Origin: Klebsormidium nitens
Lineage: Eukaryota; Streptophyta; Klebsormidiophyceae; Klebsormidiales; Klebsormidiaceae
Assembly (NCBI GenBank): GCA_000708835.1
Contig: DF237264.1
Location: 1-64,000 of the forward strand
Length of the DNA stretch: 64,000 bases
Direction of reading: 5' to 3'
The notes under the pieces are model-generated. The model had not been told where the DNA came from. It was given only the letters and a program-made list of their open reading frames with translations, and did not search any database. A program made the position numbers and the translations under genes. Of the stretch, positions 12,286 to 23,200 are shown piece by piece. Each line of letters begins with the position of its first letter. Positions within the stretch are counted from its first letter, which is position 1.

Positions 12286-14247
12286 CTACGGCTTGAAGAT
12301 GCTCGGGTTGAAGGCGGCGCGGTACAGCTGCCACAGCTTCTGGCCTCCGCTGACGTTATTCATGCGCCAGATGCTGTCATACTCGAGCACAAAGTTGAGC
12401 GTCTGCTCCTTGATGTGGACGAACACGCTCAGAGGGTCCCCGCCCAAGAAGCCGAAGCGAGAGACCTGGCAGGATTGAAAAAAAGGGCGGCATTCATTAC
12501 GAACAAGGCTGAGCGTAGTTCCTGGCATGACAGAAGAGAAGGGGTGAGCATTAGATGCCCAAAGCGAGGGACCATACACGGCAAAAGAGAAGCCGGCACA
12601 AGAACGCGTTGTTCAAAGGGAAAAACTCTTCTGATTCAGGCCCCGCTTTTGTTTCTAAATTTTGCTGTAAGAAGTTGGGAAACAGATCAAGGATGCAAAC
12701 GAAGCCGTCTTTCAGTCCGGCGGCTAAGGTCACCGTTATCAAAGCGGCTGGCCTTGGATGAAATGGCGAAGCATCCTCCCAGACTAAAAGAGTGTGAGGC
12801 AAGATGAAGGCAAAGGAAGCTTCTGCCCGATCTCGTCCACGCTTGCAGAAGCATGCCCATAGACCTAGCTCGTTTCATCTCGAAACACTTCAGGAATAGT
12901 AAGCTCAAGGAGTATTGAGATCACCAGCCTGGGACGGGTAGGGTTAATTAGTTTGGGGGTTAGGGTGGGTTCGGGTGCGGAGCGGGTTGTTTCTATAGGT
13001 TAGGATTCTAGTATTCGGTTTGAGCTTACTATTCCCTGAGCTCACTATTCCTGAAGTGTCGCGACATGCTCGAATTTCACATATGCATGTTGAGGAGGGG
13101 TTTGAATCTGGAAGGAAGCCAATGATAAACAATCTTGCCTGGTACGTTTAAGTAGGCAAAAGGATTCCTCTCATGATCAGCTTGCTCATTTCAGCAGATG
13201 AAGAAGACTCACGTCGATGTTTGCATTGACGTCGATGCCTGGCGCGAACTCGAACGGGCGGTTGAACGCCTCCAGAGCTGGGTCAAAGTTGGGAACGGTC
13301 TGCCCGGCACTGGGCGCACCGGGTGGCTGGACAAACGTCGCATCGTTCGCCACGTACTTGTCGAAGGTAGCAAAGTCCCTATTGACTGCTCCTATAGCCA
13401 AGGCGAGAGAGCTCTGGCCGACGCCGCGGAGCGCGCGTGCATTGGCGCCTGCTGCGTCGACCGTGAAGGTCTCAGCGCCTGCACTACAGGTGGCGTTAGG
13501 AATGTTGAGTATATTCTTGTATTGAGGTTTAAAAGGTCGAAAGCAGTGCGAGCTCAGACAGCCTAATCTTTTTGAAGGGACACAACTCATGAAGGCTTGG
13601 CTTGAGGGCTAAACTGCAAACTTATCTGAATATCTGTGCACGCAATTTTTATTGTCAGTACTTCAGACCAGGCTGAGCATGTACGGTGGGCACTGTCTAG
13701 AAGAGATCCATCAGGACAAGAAAAGCCGTTACTAATCGTTTGGTTGAAGGGCACTCCTTCGTCCAAGCCTGCTTGCAACTCGTGTGTAGTGAATAACGAG
13801 TTGGAGAGTTTTCTACAATGAACAGCTCCAGGATCTCCAAAGGGCTTTTCAAATAAGGCTGTTTAAGCGAGGCCACTGCTCAAGCTGCTCAAACTGTTAA
13901 TTGACGCGTCCTACATTAAGTTGACCTGCGGATATATAGCAGGGGACTGCCGCCTGTAGTGGACTCCAAAAATGCAACAAAAATTTTCTGGTGTGTACAG
14001 TTCGTTACTGAAGAAAGAGCTTCTTCAAGCATAGTAGAAATAAGCTCGATATACTGTCACCTTTCGTGCAGAAGAGCTGGCTCCCATCAGCGTTGAAGAC
14101 CGGACTGTAGCCCAGCTCGTAAGGGCACAAGGCGGGATCCGGGCTCGTTGCCAGCACACCGCAGACGTTAGTAACGGAAACCAGAACAAAGAGAAGGGTG
14201 CATGCCACGTGGAGGCTAGCATGGAAGGCCTTGGTGCGGCTGGCCAT
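12286..14247 (-). CDS. Small secreted protein, possibly SnoaL/NTF2-like
   Basis: There are three exons on the minus strand: 14061-14247 (ATG at 14247), 13213-13478 and 12286-12465 (TAG at 12286). Phases 1 and 0 match, giving 210 aa. The N-terminus is a clear signal peptide: a short basic start, then a hydrophobic core with LLFVLVSVT. The mature part contains a stretch of the form 'AVNRDFATFDKYVANDATFV', reminiscent of the first helix and strand of SnoaL/NTF2-like proteins, and ends in a segment with EYDSIWRMNN. No catalytic motif is visible, and the family assignment is weak. A MITE lies in the intron between exons 2 and 3. I do not recognise a specific function. Confidence 0.6.
12885..13059. 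mobile_element. MITE copy 1, telomere-like core
   Basis: Terminal inverted repeats ACACTTCAGGAATAGTAAGC at 12885 and the reverse complement of ACACTTCAGGAATAGTGAGC ending at 13059 bound a roughly 175-bp non-coding element. Its core carries CAGCCTGGGACGGGTAGGGT and GGGGGTTAGGGTGGGTTCGG. The same core recurs at 54.9 kb within similar but diverged inverted ends. It sits in an intron of the small secreted-protein gene. No transposase is present. Confidence 0.75.
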
Positions 14248-16265
14248 GGCGACCGTTCTGCTAAAGGAATTAGTTGCTCTGGCCGAACAGCAGTCCGTCA
14301 GCTGTTATGATGAAAGCAGATTGCTGTTTAGAAGCTTACGAAAGTTTCTGAGCGCGAGGAGCTCAACGTTAGCCGCGTTGCAGAAGCTTGGGTTCCGTAT
14401 GAACGTCCTGCAACGCCGGGACTCGACTGCGCCAATGGCACCTTCGCTACTGGTTTGACAAAGTGTCCGCAGAGAGTTGGCACCGTAACACCCGGTTGTC
14501 GGAAGCAAGGTACGGTATCCCGCAACGGCGCAGTTGCGTTAACATCGCTAGGCAGTGCATCTAGCCTTATTCTAAGGGCTGCTCTAGGTTAGGCTACCTG
14601 ATCGCTGGCAACGGAGTTGAACGGACGGGCATCGTCGGTCACGCAATAGGTAGCTATTCGGACGGCCCAAACTTCAAAGGCGGTGGCGGGCGGCGTCCGA
14701 TCCAGCCCAATCGTACGATACGGTGACGGCGGCGCTGGATGACGTCTTCGGACTTTCCAGGATGATCCCGCTCACTAAATGCGGTGCTTTACGAAGTGCA
14801 CCCTACTGCAGTACGGTGCCGTCCGATCGGAAGGCTCACCTCATCGGACGGCCGTATGGATCTGCGCAACAGAGGCGGCAGCTTCCAGCTGACGGAAGCA
14901 CCATCGCGGAAACAACTGAAGCTTGTGTTGACAGCATACGGTATATGGCGGAAGCTTGATCATGCTGAATGCTTGCCAAGCGTGTTTGCCCCGGATCAGT
15001 GCTTGAATAGCAGGGCGGAGAGCAGGCACGGCGCGCCACAAGCCCCTGCTGCTGATTCTGCCACTGGCAATATTGCGGGCGTGCGAATCGCCGTCATGCC
15101 GGGCAGCTTATTTTAAGGCTGCATTGAGGAAAGTGTAAACAGAAAGTGACGGAAGAGTTGCTTGTTGCTTTCCTGGTCGTCCCTGCATTCTTGGGGTGGA
15201 TGACGTTGAATGTGCTTGATCGTGGGGAAACATAATCCTGGGTGGTTTGGAGCAATTCCAGAGTCGGAGGCAGCACACGCGAAGGACCGCCCTCCGCGGA
15301 CGCTAGCAGGTGAGCAATGCACCACCGCACAGAAACTTCGCGAAGCTTGCCGACTTATATGAATTCCTGCTGGGATTTTTTGTTTCTACATCAACAGTTC
15401 AGTTGCTACATTGCATTAGCAACCTCAATTTCTTGTATGCTAGCTCGTCTGCTCAGATAAATGCATTCAACTGCTACACACCTGCAGATGTTCAGGCTTT
15501 AGAACGTAAGCTAACGCAATGCTTTTAGACAGCGCCAGAAAGTACCTGCATCAATCTCCATTTCTTTGAGCATAACACATGGGGCCTCGCCGGTGTGATC
15601 GTATTGGAAGATAGCAGCCTGCCAACTGTGCTTACAATCAGTCACTTTCGACCTGAAAAGAGATGGTGCCAGCTCAATCGAACTCAAACTTTGATTTGCT
15701 GGACTGTCTTTGCCTACTGCTGTGCACAAATATCTGCAAAAGCTGGCTACTTCTTTGTTCCATTGATGAGCTGGTTGTGCCCCATTTTATGAAGACTGCA
15801 GCAGTTTCCTACCCCTATAAACTGAGTGACTCTCCATTTCAAAAAGAGCATGACGCCAAAACCTCCTTTCATGCTGCCGGAGTCCCATGGACGGACTTTC
15901 TCAATATCAACAGCATTGTGCTCTCTTCATGTATTGAAGCATTGGACAATGCCCCTCTTGCAAGGGGCGATCGGATTTCGTTAATTCTTTGATCTCTCTT
16001 CTGAAGTCTCATTTTTCGATCTTCACTTTTGAAGTCTCAGCTGCAGGGCTGCGGCGATTATGAGACGGCCGGTAGGCCCGGTAAACTTAAAACCTCTGAT
16101 TTGCCTGCTTGGCGCTTCCAATGTTTATGGGGCTTATGGGTAGGGAGCACCTGAGAAAGTACAGTTCTTGAGAAATTCTGAAGGAGGCAGTACTGTATCT
16201 CGTTATTGTTCCGGATAATGTATCATTTGTGAAACAGGCTAACATGGTGCTCTCACTAACCCCTA
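14248..16265. other. Intergenic, no recognisable gene
   Basis: This is the region upstream of the minus-strand secreted-protein gene and upstream of the PH-like gene on the plus strand. Open frames here (for example 15663-15992) have no recognisable similarity, and no paired splice signals support them. Upstream exons of the PH-like gene could lie here but I could not identify them. Confidence 0.5.
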
Positions 16266-17700
16266 GACGGGGGGTAAGACTGGGGCCCACAGGAGTCTGA
16301 GAGGCGCACCTTGAATGCACCGGCGCCCCCCTGATTTGCTTTGTCATCCCCCTGAATGCCTGAGCTCTATTAACTGTCAGTCTTCAGGCAAAAATCGCAC
16401 TTCGTCTCACATCGCACTTCGTCTCACTTTTATCCGGGGGGTCTGCTGATCGCCACCAAAGTTTAAGAAGCGCGCCTAAAAGCCCTAGGCACCGGCAGCC
16501 CCCTGAGTTGCCCTTTTTTTTACTTCCTCCCCCTCGATGCCTGACCTCTATCCAGTACTGTCACCTCCAGGCCGAGATGGTTCTTCCTTTCATCTTTATC
16601 CGGGGAGGTCAACTGATCGCAAGGTCCGCGGAGGCGCACCTGAAGGCGCTTGGTACAGGTCACCCCCTCGTTAAACCCCCTCTTATTCCCTTGACCACCT
16701 CTAGTTGTCGTCATTTTCCAGGCGAATATGGTTCTTCCCTTCATCTTCATCCGAGGGGGTCGTCTGATCGCGACCAAAGTCCGAGAGGCGCACCTGAAAG
16801 CGCTTGGCACGGGCAGCCCCCTGCGAATCATCAACGAAGATGGGAAACCCGGTCACAAGCAGTTCTACTTTGTTGAGGCGGACGAGGAGCATCAGGTGGG
16901 GGGTACTCCACCTTTCACTATCTGCTAGAGCCTTTCTGAGTCAATTGATTAACTCATTCTCGAGTTCACTTCGTTGGAGCAGACAACCTGGATCTTTAAC
17001 TATTGAGAGTAGACGCATAGACACTGGCGAGCAATTGACGAAGATGGGAAGTAGCTAGGTCACAAGCAGTTCTACTTTATCGAGGCCGATGAGGAGCATC
17101 AGGTGGGGGGTACTCCACCTCACATTTTCTGCTGATCCTTTGTGAGTTGGTTGTTTTCTCATTCTCGAGTTCACTTCGTTGGAACAAACAACCTTTGATT
17201 TCATCCTTATTGAGTTGGACGCATAGACACTACTGAGCAATTGACGAAGACGTTAAGCCCGGTCATAAGCAGTTCTACTTTGTCGAGGCGGACGTGGGGG
17301 GTACTCCACCATCCATTATCTGTTCGGCCTTTCTGGGTTGATTCTTCTCTCATTCTCCGGGTTTATTTTCTTAAAGCAGAGGACCTTCATTCTTTTCTTA
17401 TTGAGGCGGGCGCGTAGGCACTTGCGAGCAATTGACGAAGATGGAAAGCTCGGTCAAAAGCAGTTCTACTTTGTCGAGGCGGACGAGGAGCATCAGGTGG
17501 GGGGTACTCCGCCTTACATTGTCTGCTGATCCTTTGAGAGTTGGTTGTTTTGTCATTCTCCGGGTTTACTTGGAGCAGACAACTTTGCTTTTATTGTAAT
17601 TGAGGTGGACGCATAGACACCTGTCAGCAATTGACGAGCATGGAAAGCCCGGTCACAAGCAGTTCTACTTTGTTGGAGCATCAGGTAGGGGACAACTCCA
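16266..17700 (+). repeat. Eight-unit array of exon-edge duplications around the PH-like exon
   Basis: Upstream of the complete exon at 16722-16895 lie three partial copies of its 5' half. The anchor GAGGCGCACC or its variant falls at 16301, 16467 and 16631, and the true copy at 16785 (periods 166, 164, 154). Two of the partial copies keep an AG acceptor. Downstream lie four partial copies of its 3' half. The anchor AGTTCTACTT falls at 16861 (true), then 17068, 17271, 17462 and 17661 (periods 207, 203, 191, 199). Most of these keep a donor-like ATCAG/GTGGGG or ATCAG/GTAGGG. Only one full exon exists. Confidence 0.9.
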
Positions 17701-18645
17701 GGTGTCACTAAGTTTTGATTGAGCATCGATCTCTCGTGAGGGGATCACTCTTTTGAATTTCTAGGTCCGTTCTATTTGGAGTAGATTGAAAGAGGTTGCT
17801 GACCTGCCTTGTGTTTCGGTTCATCGGTCCCCTGTTTGGCAGCAACTTGTCTTTTTTGCGGGCGTCGACAAAGACTGTAAGGATTTGGTTTTGGGGGAGA
17901 CGCTCGTTGTCTTTTTCGTGCAGAATGGTGGCAGAATGTGCCGACAGTTTGATTTCCTTTTTGACGCTTTCGTTCGCTGGCATGCAAAAAGGGAAGGGCG
18001 GAGCAATGCAGCTGCAGTACGACTTCGATGAAATAATCTGAGAGGTGGACCAACTTTTAACTTTGAGCTCATGCTCGAGCATGAGCTCAACGCAAATGCT
18101 CTTTCTCCGAGTACGTTGACTCCATCAAGCATTCAATAATTATCTTCGGTTGAGACGAGCATCTCATTTGCGCTAAGAACATTCAAGGCGGTCCTTCCAG
18201 TATTAACAAAGAGTCTGTTTGGACCTCCCGCGCCTCACCTCGCAAGTCGTATGCATCTCAAAGATTGTTTTTTGTAATGTTCAAGTATTGGCTTGTGCGC
18301 ACCCAAGCATTTTTCGATATCAACTTTAGGGCCGTTTCCTCCTGCGAACTCCCACAGGTGTGGCTCTGCTGGAGGTCGGGCTTCATCCCGCGCAAGCACA
18401 GGATCCAGGTCCTGACGACGCCACGTGTCGAAGAGGCGAAGGACGAAGAGGAGCGCGCGCACATCATCATCAAAACCCCGGACGGTGACATGACCCTCGA
18501 GGCGCCCAAAGACAAGGAGTTGTTTGAGCTGTGGACACGTAAGCTGACGGAGTTGGTGGAAGACCAGGCGGCGCTACAGGCGGGCGCGCGCGCGAGCGAG
18601 AAACTAGAAGCGGGGGGCGCGGGGAAAAGCGCAGCAATAGCTTAA
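16722..18645 (+). CDS. PH-like domain protein (start uncertain)
   Basis: Two exons are clear: 16722-16895 (acceptor TTTTCCAG, donor CAG/GTGGGG) and 18358-18645 (acceptor CCCACAG, TAA at 18643). Both junctions are phase 0. If translation starts at the ATG at 16728, the protein has 151 aa; further 5' exons cannot be excluded. Exon 1 contains 'KQFYFVEADEEHQ'. Exon 2 contains a strand-rich part, then 'AHIIIKTPDGDMTL' and a helix with 'KELFELWTRKLTELV', the usual C-terminal strand/helix layout of a pleckstrin-homology fold with its conserved Trp. The tail is Ala/Gly-rich. A phosphoinositide- or protein-binding role would follow from the family, but the ligand is unknown. Exon 1 sits inside a tandem array and the 3' end is also repeated. 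Confidence 0.6.
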
Positions 18646-18904
18646 GCTTACGTATTTTATGGAAGACCAGGCAAGCGGCGCTGCAGGCGGGCGCGCGCGA
18701 GAGCGAGGAACTAGAGGCGGGAGGCGCGGCCGCGGAGGGCGCAGGGAAGAGCGCAGCAGTAGCTTAAGCTGACAGAGTTGGTCGAAGACCAGGCGGCGCT
18801 ACAGGCGGGCGCGCGCGCGAGCGACAAACTAGAAGCGGGAGGCTGATCGAGGGTGCAGGAAAGAGCGCAGCAGTAGCTTAAGCTGACGGAGTTGGTCGAG
18901 GAAC
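18541..18904 (+). repeat. Tandem copies of the PH-like gene 3' coding end
   Basis: The last part of the terminal exon (anchor GAAGACC at 18559) recurs at 18662 and 18784, periods 103 and 122. Each recurrence includes the GGCGCGCGCG tract and the AGC..TTAAGCT end with its stop codon. A truncated fourth start is seen near 18880. Only the first copy is in frame with the gene; the others would form 3' UTR or downstream sequence. Confidence 0.88.
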
Positions 18905-20209
18905 GGCCGTGCCGCCCTACATAGAGGCGGGGGCCGGGTGGGCGCGGGCGCGAGGATGTGTTTTCAAAGCGTGCGGGACACCACTTAAGTCAGAAAGATT
19001 TGACGGTACGTCGAGGGTTGCGTCGATCCAAGGCGCGGATGTGGGTGCCGGGGCATCAGTGGGTGCGTACGTCAACTTTGATTCATGGCGCGCATTGTGA
19101 TCACTTTTCAAGTTCAAGTGAATATGATTGGATCACTCATCCCCCAACAGACATCACATGATCAGAATTGTTGTATATGATTATAATGAATGAAGCTTAA
19201 TTGGAAGACGCTTGGAACAAGCGTCTGACCTGTACTTAAGACAGTGACACCAACGCTGATTCTTGCTAATCTGGAAACCGCGAATAGTGAGAGTGCGTGC
19301 GGCTCTGCCATTCGAACTAATATCATTTGCATGATCGGATGGACTAACCGTACGTACGTAGCCGGCCTCTTGTGAATTAATTAGAGTCTTAAACAAAATT
19401 TCCCATGAAGCCTGTCACCGGGTGGCCCATGACCGTCTGTGTCGGGTTTGGTTGCACATGGCGTAACTTTGCAATTAAGACAACCCGATCATTTGTTGTA
19501 GATAGAGTCTGGCCAGTCCATATGATTGATACCATGACTATTATCACACAAACGCGTTTAACTTACCCGCGAATTGCATATGTATCCATATATGCGCGTA
19601 CATACCTACATGTATTAACCGTTGAGCATGTTCACACAGCATGCAGCGATTAGTGCGCCGGGTCCAGTGATTCACGAGTTCTGCCAGCCCGCATTCAAGC
19701 CGGGCTTAGATCTTATAATGATATATTGCATGCATCACACGGCATGCATGCCAGTGGGTTCTCGGTGCGAATCCGTTCACGTCAATTCAAGTACGGTAAA
19801 GGGTGACTCAGTGTGCAGCAGCAATCTGACTCGGAGAGCCATTATACGTGCATAATGTCAGCAGCAATCATATCCATGCACACCGCAGCCGCGCAGCGAT
19901 GAACCACTGGCATTCGATGATCCAGAATCTAAAACGTACATACGCAATCGTGCCGGGCACCGCCGGCCAAAGGTAAGAGCTGCAAGCTCTTGAAGAAAAG
20001 CACATTGTCATATCCAGATGAACATATTGATCATCGGATGGGGTAATTAGTGGAGATGGGTCGACTTCAACTGCCCGTCGGGGGATAAGGCGCTTTGCCT
20101 TTCCCCGCACGGATGCCTTCAAGTGCGAGCGGGATGGTAAGACGAACGCTTACATTTTACGACAAGGGCCGGAGTTCGACTCGGCTTGATACCTTTATGC
20201 CGAAAGGCC
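18905..20209. other. Intergenic, palindrome-rich, no gene seen
   Basis: No exon was recognised between the PH-like gene and the DEX1 stop codon. The stretch is rich in short palindromic words (ACGTAC, GATC, GCCGGC) and includes a perfect 9-bp hairpin with a GAA loop at 19206-19226. A degenerate tRNA-like segment lies near 20125-20187 but does not fold convincingly. It may be decayed transposon sequence. Confidence 0.5.
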
Positions 20210-23200
20210 TCACAACCGGTGCATATTAAGCGAAGTGGGCAGCGGCGCCCCTCGATCCTGCGACCCCTGCTTGGTCGACATGATCGCTACGGCCGCCCCT
20301 AACAGCGGCAGGACTAGAACCCACTTAATAATCCGGTAGAAGTACATGTTGAAAAGCACCGCAAACTCGTCGCTGTAGTAAAGCTTGTGTTCGTCCTCCA
20401 TTTCCAGAACGACGTGGGCGTGCGTGCGAACGGGGGGGACGGGAAGCCGGACGGTGTATACCCCGGGCATGGAGTAGGTTTGTCGAACTTGGTGCGTTTT
20501 GTGACCGGGGGCCATTAAAGAGACCTGTAGAAAGGGTACACCAAAACAAGGTTAGTGTGGGACGTCAGCAGGGTGGAGATGCGGGAATGGTGTGCCACCT
20601 CTGAATTCCTAAAAGATCAACTTGACGTCATTGCAGTAACAGGTACCGTCTGGATGGTGCCACGTGGTCATGGGACTGCCGATGTCGGAGATGATGCAGA
20701 ATCAACAATTGTACCCCGCGTTATTCTGACCAATTGTGCCCTTATCGTGGCAAGCACACACGGATTCTTCGGCTGCACACCACTTAACCTCCCTGCACTT
20801 GGGAGGTCGCTTTCAATCCCTTTCATTCCTTGTGTTTTGCTCCGCATGGCGAAACGTGGTAACGCCGCTACCTGGCAAAGACTCCAAAAAACCGGCCGTC
20901 CAACGAACAGCGTTGAAACCGTTTGTAATGTAGCAGAAGCCCTAAAACGCACAAATGCCGACAAGCTCAGAAGGAACAAGGCCCAATACTTTCTCGTAGC
21001 AGCCTCACCGTGACAGTGTAATTGGTCCCCATTGGCCCCAGATCGAGCACCTCAAATTGCACGGGGAAGCTTTCCCCGCCCATGTCCCGGAGTTGCCGCG
21101 AAGATGGCAGTGCGGATACGCCCTTGGTTTGCCGGGGAAAGGCTGCGTTACGGTGGTGGTTTTGGGCGGGCCATGCCTGCAACAGATCAAAAATAAATCT
21201 GGGCTCTCAGAAAAGTGCTTTGGTACCGACTGGCATTCATATCCGCGCCAAAACGTCTCATTAGTGTTGCAGTAATCGACGCACCTTATGGGACTGCCCG
21301 TTTAGAAGCAGGTTAACGCTTGAGTTTATCAATGCCACCAGCAGGAACATTTTTGGGGGCCACATTCACACAAGTGATCGCAGGACCAAAGCCCTAGGAA
21401 CGAAACTCAGGAAGAAGCCTGAAAGGGGTATTACCAGATCCCTGAAAAAGCCTGAAAGGGGTATTACCAGATCCCCCTTCAGGCTTCTTTCTGAGGGGGC
21501 AGTGAGGAACCTCCCTCTGTAAGCAGTAAGCGATCCCGTTCATCGGGTACGCAAAGAAGTCACTCTCTTCCAGATTCACTGTTGACAACAATGACTCAAG
21601 GACAACTCACCAAGAGGCTACAGAATTGGAAACTTAGGAAATCTGTGTGATCACCGCCCCTTAAGCAAATGATAGAGGACCTCCGTCTGGAAGCAGTCCA
21701 CGTTCCCATTCACCGTCTTCAAAAACATTTCTCTTCTCTTACACGAAGTCTGTAGAAGATACGAACCAATATACTGCCGAAAAGTTGAGCAATCAAACTC
21801 CGAACACATCCAAGAGATCAATTCACCTTGAGAGGATGAAAGAGGACCTCTGTCTGGAAGCAGTACACGTTCCCATTCATGGTCGCCACCAGCAGGTCCA
21901 TCTCCGGCCCCCCGTGCACGTTCTCCGCGAGCACCATGCTATACGCCGTCTCCCCGACGTCGATGACGTCAGCGCACCCGGTCTCGCCCTCGATCATGTA
22001 CACGAACCCGTCGAATGACGTCACCACGAGGTCCAGCCCGGCGCCCCGCGGCCGCGAGCGCTTGAGGTTGACCAGCAGGACGGGAGCCATCACGCGGCCG
22101 TGCGTGCGGAACGGGAACGGCGCGACGTCGAGGCCGGTGTCGCCGCGGACCGCATACACGTGGCCGGACGTCGTGCCGAAGACGACCTCGGCGTGGCCGT
22201 CGCCGTCAACATCGCCGACCGATACGCCCTGAAGAGAAAACGAGAAACTGATGTTTCAATGTCAGGGACTTTCGAATCCAGGTTTGGACTCAGTTTGCAA
22301 GAGATTGTATTGCTGCGAATCGCGTACATGCGGTCGGACGTCGTGCCAAAAACGACCTCGGCCACGTAATATTGACTTTCAGGGGTTCAGGGAGACACCG
22401 CAATGCGGGGTGGGCAGATCTGGGATAGAAGGCGCGCATTGTGAAGCCAAGAACAGCGTACACGTGCTCGATCGTCGTTGCTTAAAACGACCTTAGAATG
22501 GCCGTTCCTTTCATTGTCGCCGGGCCTTGGTTTTCCAACCAAGACAGACTCTCATTCCTCGCATGCGAAACTTTCGACCTCCAAACACATCCATCTATTT
22601 CCCGCAGCCGATCGATCTTGCCCCACATGTGTCAAGATCGACTTGATCCGTCGATATGACAAAGAGTGCCCGGGAAACGTGGCCAGTACAAATCAATAAC
22701 TGCAGCCTAATGTGGGGCCAACTGGAAGCACTCCGACAACTCAGCCGATGGGGGATACAATTCACACATGCTTTGCCAAATGACGGTCCGGCGTTCTGCG
22801 TATTGGGACAAGAGCTTCAACATTCCTAATATGAGAACCTGAACAAATGAGCACAATGTGACGGCGCGGCCGTGACGCGTACAGTGACCACGAGCGGCCA
22901 AACGACACGCCTTGCAAGAAGCGCGACCTAACGAGAACTGGAAGAGCTTTGAGAAACTTTGATCTGGAAATGAAGGCTATTCCTTTGTAACAGATGACTT
23001 GATTGATGGCTCGTCTCGCTGAAGAACTGGAACAACTAGATGGGTGACACCTTCATCAGGGTCGGTCTTTCGTCCCTGCCGATATAAGGGACTGCCTGAA
23101 AGCGCAGAGTCAAGAAACCAAGCAACTCGCCGTCAACGGGTGGAAATTATCTGGGACGAGGAGTCCTCGAGATGTAGAAACGGCCGGCGATTGGGGCCTC

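Noticed and set aside
15663-15992. 109-codon plus-strand open frame
   Set aside because: No similarity recognised, no splice partners, and composition like the surrounding intergenic DNA.
16266-17700. Regularly spaced repeats considered as a CRISPR-like or satellite array
   Set aside because: Units of 150-200 bp are partial copies of one coding exon with splice sites, not short repeats separated by unique spacers.
20125-20187. tRNA-like segment (GGATGGTAAGAC followed by GGAGTTCGACTC)
   Set aside because: The T-arm has an extra base and no convincing acceptor or anticodon stem forms. It is at most a decayed tRNA-derived repeat.
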